From Ostrinia nubilalis (Eukaryota > Arthropoda > Insecta > Lepidoptera > Crambidae), in assembly GCF_963855985.1 (NCBI RefSeq), contig NC_087118.1, forward strand, positions 2,790,001 to 2,854,000: DNA of 64,000 nucleotides. Direction: 5' to 3'. Of the stretch, positions 58,100-64,000 are shown piece after piece. The translations under genes were made by a program, and so were the position numbers. Numbering within the stretch: position 1 is the first letter of the stretch; each line of letters starts with the position of its first letter. Under the pieces are notes generated by a model. That model made no database searches, had not been told where the DNA came from, and worked only from the letters and a program-made list of their open reading frames with translations.

Positions 58100-58570
58100 A
58101 ATTAGTTTTCTTTTCTACTCATAAGATGTTAAATGTTTGTAGAATAGATCTGCGTTAATATTTTTTTTATGTTGATTTTCTACTCATAGGATGTTACTGT
58201 TGAGTTTTCTTTATTAAAATTTGAATTTTATGTCAAAGTGGCTAACAAATTGCTTATTATAAAGTGTTCCTTAAGGGTATTTTGACGGATCTAGTATACC
58301 TACTCATAGTTAGTTTATTTCAATACTTTCAAAGTATAAAATGTTGACCTAATTGAATATTGAATATCTTTGTTCAGTGATTCAATGTGAAGCACTATTT
58401 TAGAATTTAATTTTTGTTGTCTTTTTTTTCAAAAACGGTAGTTGCCTAGTTTAATTTACTTTGAGTTTAATTTTTATTTAGAGGGAGTTCTTCATTTGAT
58501 TTTGACTTGCAACAATAGTGTTGCTCAACTAAAAGTATTATTTGATATCATTACGCAATAAATAATAAAT
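58100..58570. other. pogo-2 3' region, right terminus not found
   Basis: AT-rich, with a short duplicated block tagaatagatctgcgtta (58081, 58141). No copy of the CAGTGGATC subterminal motif or terminal repeat is seen, so the right end of pogo-2 may be lost. Confidence 0.4.
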
Positions 58571-59181
58571 ATTGTGTCTATAATTGTGTTTTAGTTTTGA
58601 GGATAGATGGCGCTGTCCGTCACGTTCATATCGAGCTCCGTAAATATTATTGTAAAAATGAAACAATTACGCTATATTATGAATATAAACAGTGAATCGT
58701 GTATATAAAATGACAATAATCGCGTGTGAGTGTTATCAATAAAAACAAACTGTGCTTTCTACAAATAACCAGCTGTAAAATAACGACTTGAATTGACTGT
58801 GAAAGTGTAATTATTACATAGTGAAAGTGTAAACAAAACAAGACAATAGTGACTTTGAACGATTGTGAACAATATAAGATAAATATTTCAAACATAGTGT
58901 GAATAAAATGAAATATTTAACAAAAAGACAAACATAAACAGAAACGGACGGTTGTTTATTTCTAACTTCAAAAATAGTGCGACACGATAATGACCTTTAT
59001 GTGCCTACAAATAAGACATTTAATTTGCGACAACCGAACCACGCCATCTATTGACGAGTAGAAAAGACACTGTGACAGGATCCTATCTCAAACAAGAACA
59101 TATACAACGCCATCTGTTGTTGAGTGGCAGAATTTTTATGGTACAATCTTACAATATTACTAAGATCCACAATCGATTAAC

Positions 59182-59697
59182 ATGGCATCTGAACCGCAAC
59201 AAAAAGCTTCTGTAAACGCCCACAAGATGTCGACACTTGTATCTTGTTACAAATGCAAATCCAAGACTGATATAAAAGACACCATAAAATGCACACAGTG
59301 TATGAAACATTTTGAGTTTGGATGTGTAGGTGTTTCAGAAAAATTATATCGTATTATGGATAAAACCAAGAAACAGAATTGGGCCTGCCCATCTTGTATG
59401 AAATCGAAGGCTAAAAATAGCAAATGTGATAATAATGTGACAACTAGGAGGAAAAATATTGCAAGAAGCAATAATAAAACAAAAAATACATCACCTGAAA
59501 ATACAGGACCTTCACCAACTCCAAATGATTCTCCGATTTATACAAATTCCACAACTGAAACCGAACTTTGTCAAGAGGAATCACATAGTCTCTTGAATAA
59601 TACAGACATGTCGGAGGACTCATACATATCAAGTAAAAGGCTGTCAAAGAGTGCAGAACATACACTACTAAATGATTCAGCAACAGAACATGAGTAA
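59182..59697 (+). pseudogene. CR1-like ORF1, PHD finger part
   Basis: MASEPQQKASVNAHK, then PHD-type ligands in VSCYKCKSKTDI, IKCTQCMKHFEFGCVGVSEK and WACPSCMK (C-x2-C, C-x2-C, H-x4-C, C-x2-C). A Ser/Thr/Asn-rich linker follows. A TAA at 59695-59697 interrupts; the same frame continues as REEINQLKTTLISIETELET, a coiled coil, until a frameshift in an A run at about 59868. Confidence 0.82.
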
Positions 59698-60607
59698 CGA
59701 GAAGAAATAAACCAGCTAAAAACGACTTTAATTTCAATAGAGACAGAATTAGAGACTACTATTTTAGAAAATAAAGATTTTAAAAAATGTATAGACAAAT
59801 TGAACAAAGAAATACAACTTCTGAAAAACATCTGTACATCTCCACAGAAAAAATCTTCCTGTTCTGAAAAAAAAAAGATATTCGAAGCAATTTTCCCATA
59901 ACATTACACCACCTAGAAGCACTTCAACTGATGACACTACAAAAACAGCTGAATTATTGAGCCCACAAAAACTGATATCAGACCTTAACCAATCACTTAT
60001 GAACGCTCATCAGGAAATAGATAAATTGGAGAAACAGACACTTGAGCTCAGGGGAAAATTATTGAACTCTACTTGTACAGAAAAGGATGACAGCAAACAA
60101 TTTATACACCAAACACAGAAACTATCTGACATACTAGAGAAGCAAAACCCATATTGCTCCTCTGTCCACACTACATCATCTAAAGAAGCGGAAAAGACAC
60201 GCAATATATACATTATAGGCGACGAGCAGCTAAGGGGACTTTCCTCTGTCCTAAAGAAAACAAGATCAGGTCAGTGGAATGACATATACAACACTTCAGC
60301 AATGATACTCACAGGCGCATCAAGCTCTCAGGTACTGTCATACTGTGAAAATCTAGCAAAGAATTTGACCAAGGATGACATTGTGATTTTAAGCTTGGGC
60401 TCTCATGACAATGACTTGCATTTGCTACATTCAAACCTCTGTACAGCAATATACTTGTTAAACAAATCGTTTATTTATATTGTCCCTATATTGAGTACCT
60501 GTCTGTGGCGTGGAGCATATGATCCACAAAATGTAGGTTCACATTTCGCGGCACAGCACGCTCAATTTTTATTAGATTGCATTAAGATTACTATAGTACG
60601 TTCCTGA
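59698..60607 (+). pseudogene. CR1-like ORF1, coiled coil and SGNH-like part
   Basis: Coiled coils (LISDLNQSLMNAHQEIDKLE) precede RNIYIIGDEQLRGLSSVLKK, AMILTGASSSQVLSYCENLA, DDIVILSLGSHDND and FIYIVPILSTCLWRGAY. The IIGD...LRGL and LSLGSHDN blocks match the esterase-like (SGNH) domain known from some CR1 ORF1 proteins. The catalytic serine position reads E here (GDE rather than GDS), so activity is doubtful. The CLWRGAY codons (60498-60521) are identical over 24 nt to the tandem array at 63.7 kb. Confidence 0.72.
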
Positions 60608-60649
60608 CGAACCGGGCTGTATAATAACATAAGATTTGGTCACGGTCTC

Positions 60650-61645
60650 GAAGGAAAATAAAAAGTTATCTGTCATCAAAGTTACGCTATTTTCGTTGCG
60701 CACTTTGCCTACTTGCCGCCTTGATTATACTACGTTGGCAGACTTATATTCCTTGAAATTTGTATTAGATCATAGAACGGTAAATAATCTTCAATTATTT
60801 ATCTATTTTGTGAGGTTTGTTAGCAATTTTCATTGAAAAAAGCTGTGATGAATGCAAAAGTACCCTAAGTATGAACGACGTCTGTGCCGATTCATTGACT
60901 TTTAAATGATCTAAATTACCACTAATCTCTAAATGTTTCTTTTATTAGTTGCAGTATTTATCATTTTAGCTAAATACGTAAACATGAGGCATATTCTGAT
61001 GTAAAACGTGAGAAATATCAATAAAAGTGTGTAACGGTTTTTTGTGGATCAAATGCTCCAAGCTCACAGACGCGGTTTGACATAAGTTTGACATTAGTTT
61101 GAAGTTTTTTTTGGTGGGGTGACTAACATGGATTGCCGTTCGTCGGCTTTATTATTATGACTTAAAATTATATACTGGAACGTTTAAAATTTGCCGTACC
61201 TCGTAGTAGCAGCCGCGTGCAAAATCGAAAGACGTTTTCTATCCCTCCGTGCAGGACTCGACTCGGTCAGCACTCCCCGTTACATCGCATGTGTACTTGC
61301 TACAATTCTATGCGTTTTGTCTTTGACATCTTTTTTGGTTCTCTCGTCTCCGCCAAGCGCCGTATCAATACGGCTATTCTTGATTTAAAATAGTCTAAAA
61401 TTAGTCCAAATTTTGTTTAGTTCTGTGTAAATGTAAGATCTGGTTTATCTGTGTAATATTCTTAATTTAAGGTGGTTTAATTAATTATTTTTATATGCAT
61501 GCTGTACTTACATCGAGTAGGGTAAATCAGTATGAATTGATTTTACACTCATTACTTACTTTTGCATGATATTTGATTGTACCCAGTTTTGTAAGCCAAA
61601 TAAAAAAAATAAAAAAAACTTTTAACTGTCATTGGTATATTTCTT
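60650..61645. other. No recognised feature
   Basis: Mixed AT-rich DNA with a slightly more GC-rich patch at 61190-61390; no transposon ends or confident coding. Confidence 0.4.
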
Positions 61646-61649
61646 TGGC

Positions 61650-63283
61650 ACTTGGTACAATTATTCTTCATACTCCTGGGCAGGTTATAGTATACTTACT
61701 TCCCACGGCAACGGGAATTAGCGGGAAAATCCTTATGTATGAAAAATCTAAACCGCTTAAGTTAGACGCTTGAAATTTGGCATGCAGGTACCTTAGTAAA
61801 CTTAAATCTTAGTTACAACAGGATATCGCAAAATTCCTACGGGAACGGGAGTTAGCGGGAAAAAATATTTGTATGAAAAAATCTAAACCGCTTAAGTTAG
61901 ACGCTTGAAATTTGGCATGCAGGTACCTTAGTAAACTTAAATCTTAGTTACAACAGGATATTGCAAAATTCTTACGGGAACGGGAGTTAGCGGGAAAAAA
62001 CATTTGTATGAAAAAATCTAAACTGCTTAAGTTAGACGCTTGAAATTTGGCATACAGGTACCTTAGTAAACTTAAATCTTAGTTACAACAGGATATTGCA
62101 AAATTCCTACGGGAACGGGAGTTAGCGGGAAAAAACATTTGTATGAAAAAATCTAAACCGCTTAAGTTAGACGCTTGAAATTTGGCATGCAGGTACCTTA
62201 GTAAACTTTAATCTTAGTTACAACAGGATATCGCATAATTCCTACGGGAACGGGAGTTAGCGGGAAAAAACATTTGTTTGAAAAAATCTAAACCGCTTAA
62301 GTTAGACGCTTGAAATTTGGCATGCAGGTCCTTAGTAAACTTAAATCTTAGTTACAACAGGATATTGCAAAATTCCTACGGGAACGGGAGTTAGCGGGAA
62401 AAAACATTTGTATGAAAAAATCTAAACTGCTTAAGTTAGACGCTTGAAATTTGGCATGCAGGTACCTTAGTAAACTTAAATCTTAGTTACAACAGGATAT
62501 TGCAAAATTCCAACGGGAACGGGAGTTAGCGGGAAAAAAAATTTGTATGAAAAAATCTAAACTGCTTAAGTTAGACGCTTGAAATTTGGCATGCAGGTAC
62601 CTTAGTAAACTGAAATCTTAGTTACAACAGGATATCGCATAATTCCTACGGGAACGGGAGTTAGCGGGAAAAAACATTTGTATGAAAAAATCTAAACCGC
62701 TTAAGTTAGACGCTTGAAATTTGGCATGCAGGTACCTTAGTAAACTTAAAGCTTAGTTACAACAGGATATCGCAAAATTCCTACGGGAACGGGAGTTAGC
62801 GGGAAAAAACATTTGTATGAAAAAATCTAAACCGCTTAAGTTAGACGCTTGAAATTTGGCATGCAGGTACCTTAGTAAACTTTAATCTTAGTTACAACAG
62901 GATATTGCATAATTCCTACGGGAACGGGAGTTAGCGGGAAAAAACATTTGTATGAAAAAATCTAAACCGCTTAAGTTAGACGCTTGAAATTTGGCATGCA
63001 GGTACCTTAGTAAACTTAAAGCTTAGTTACAACAGGATATCGCAAAATTCCTACGGGAACGGGAGTTAGCGGGAAAAAACATTTGTATGAAAAAATCTAA
63101 ACCGCTTAAGTTAGACGCTTGAAATTTGGCATGCAGGTACCTTAGTGAACTTAAATCTTAGTTACAACAGGATATTGCAAAATTCCAACGGGAACGGGAG
63201 TTAGCGGGAAAAAACATTTGTATGAAAAAATCTAAACCGCGTAAAATGGGATCCACGCGTACGAAGTCGCGGGCGGCCTCTAG
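61650..63283 (+). mobile_element. Helitron-like family B copy with expanded 135 bp array
   Basis: Starts within the element (cacttggtacaattattctt), so the 5' part is missing. It contains about 12 tandem units of 135 bp (unit starts near 61748, 61883, 62018, 62153, 62288, 62422, 62557, 62692, 62827, 62962, 63097, 63232), each with the aaacttaaa-cttagttacaacaggat and gggaacgggagttagcggga blocks. It ends gatccacgcgtacgaagtcg, hairpin, ctCTAG. Other copies in the window have one to three units. Confidence 0.92.
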
Positions 63284-63284
63284 T

Positions 63285-63444
63285 TATTGAATAAACAAAA
63301 AACCCAACTGCGTAAAAATGAATTAAAAAGATAAAAACAAGATTTGATGCCTCCGACTGCATTTGTGAACACTAAGGCTGAGTTGTCTTTTTTTTATCTT
63401 TTTAGTTCATTTTTACGCAGTTGGGTTTTTTGTTTATTCAATAA
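63285..63444. mobile_element. 160 bp foldback abutting the Helitron 3' end
   Basis: The arms are nearly perfect inverted copies of about 53 bp (ttattgaataaacaaaaaac ... gttttttgtttattcaataa) with a ~54 bp spacer. Begins within two bases of the Helitron CTAG. No target duplication visible. Confidence 0.85.
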
Positions 63445-63587
63445 TAATTGATTTAAATTTACTAGAACTTTCAAACTGGAAGTCAAACCCTCTTATCTAA
63501 ATTAGTGCCTAGTGTGCGCCTACACTTAAAGTGGAAGTTTTTTTCAACATAATTTTCTGTTGCTACATATTGTTGTTTTTTTTGCAG

Positions 63588-64000
63588 CAGAGCCATATCT
63601 CGTCGAGCCCGTCGAGTTCGACGAGCCCAGCGAGCACGTTCAAATTGTCGAGCCGCCACATCGGGTATCCTGGTCAGCCAGCCGGGCGAGAAGTCGCCTG
63701 TCTGTGGCGTGGAGCATATGCTCCAATGTCAAGGCCCCGTCTGTGGCGTGGAGCATATGCTCCAATGTCAAGGCCCCGTCTGTGGCGTGGAGCATATGCT
63801 CCAATGTCAAGGCCCCGTCTGTGGCGTGAAGCATATGCTCCAATGTCAAGGCCCCGTCTGTGGCGTGGAGCATATGCTCCAATGTCAAGGCCCCGTCTGT
63901 GGCGTGGAGCATATGCTCCAATGTCAAGGCCCCGTCTGTGGCGTGGAGCATATGCTCCAATGTCAAGGCCCCGTCTGTGGCGTGGAGCATATGCTCCAAT
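63588..64000 (+). CDS. Possible exon leading into the 39 bp array
   Basis: A good acceptor (ttttttttgcag, ending 63587) is followed by an open frame: AEPYLVEPVEFDEPSEHVQI, VEPPHRVSWSASRARSR, then SVAWSICSNVKAP repeated in frame, since the array unit is 39 bp (13 codons). Open to the window edge. No domain recognised. May be chance openness of a 39-nt repeat. Confidence 0.25.
63697..64000. repeat. 39 bp tandem array with a 14 bp palindrome per unit
   Basis: About 7.7 visible copies of tctgtggcgtggagcatatg + ctccaatgtcaaggccccg, almost identical (one unit has gaagcatatg at about 63828). Each unit contains the perfect palindrome GGAGCATATGCTCC. Runs off the right edge. Confidence 0.97.

Larger units (their letters stand above)
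58590..60650 (+). mobile_element. CR1-like LINE, 5' UTR and ORF1 only
   Basis: A leader with repeated 'cgccatct' blocks (58606, 59043, 59109), then ORF1 in two parts. No endonuclease or RT follows, so the copy is 3' truncated or rearranged, which is unusual for a LINE. Confidence 0.65.

Noticed and set aside
61748..63240. CRISPR-like array
   Set aside because: The 135 bp units are contiguous repeats without unique spacers, in eukaryotic DNA, and belong to a Helitron family seen elsewhere in the window.
63640..63999. Minus-strand ORF of repeated MEHMLHATDGALTL
   Set aside because: An unbroken frame is automatic in a 39 bp repeat without stops; there is no start context or domain.
63697..64000. 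CRISPR-like palindromic repeats
   Set aside because: Whole 39 bp units repeat with no variable spacers; it is a tandem satellite.

Overview
The window looks like a repeat-dense, gene-poor stretch of insect nuclear DNA, almost certainly from a moth or butterfly. The reasons are two Helitron-like families with the hairpin-plus-CTAG 3' ends usual in Lepidoptera, a tRNA-derived SINE on the lepidopteran plan, a Lepidoptera-type dispersed repeat with GTCT runs and an 'agggttccgtacc' head, and several CR1/Jockey/RTE-type LINEs. I see no convincing single-copy host gene. Nearly everything is transposable element, much of it nested several layers deep. Such density fits heterochromatin or a W chromosome, but that is inference.

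Left part (1-9.4 kb): a broken PIF/Harbinger transposase tail and an antisense MADF exon; a LINE on the minus strand cut by a MITE; a pure AAATTC hexanucleotide array of about 650 bp; remnants of an unfamiliar multi-exon zinc-motif gene (exons at 8.8, 6.2, 5.7 and 5.4 kb) with an RTE LINE in an intron.

9.4-18.8 kb: one minus-strand LINE split into pieces by two Helitrons, by a TA-flanked MITE (10622-15955) that itself received a 4.66 kb Ty1/copia element (5 bp TSD CAAGA, LTRs nearly identical, PBS and PPT visible), and by a Lepidoptera-type repeat carrying another Helitron. The copia element carries its own Helitron insertion.

18.8-21 kb: an inverted-repeat element with a SINE in its loop.

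21-58.1 kb: a plus-strand pogo/Tigger-like element (pogo-2) stretched over about 37 kb by insertions. One is a hAT-like element (21420-31267) holding an RTE fragment, foldbacks and MITEs. The other is a 24 kb insertion (32239-56203, TSD GTTTTATG) in the middle of the pogo-2 transposase gene. The 24 kb insert contains a hAT element (32341-41896, TSD GTCGCGAT) split by a CR1-like LINE, a Harbinger-type MITE, an RTE fragment, Helitrons, and a second pogo-like element (pogo-1, 46280-55923, minus strand). Pogo-1 in turn contains a Helitron holding a LINE with two open ORFs, and a foldback MITE.

58.1-64 kb: a LINE ORF1 remnant with PHD and SGNH-like parts, a Helitron whose internal 135 bp unit has expanded to about 12 copies, a small foldback touching the Helitron end, and a 39 bp palindrome-containing tandem array that runs off the window and appears to derive from LINE ORF1 sequence.

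Because many insertions leave exact target duplications, and several restore a reading frame when subtracted, the order of events can be read directly. That stratigraphy is the main value of the window.
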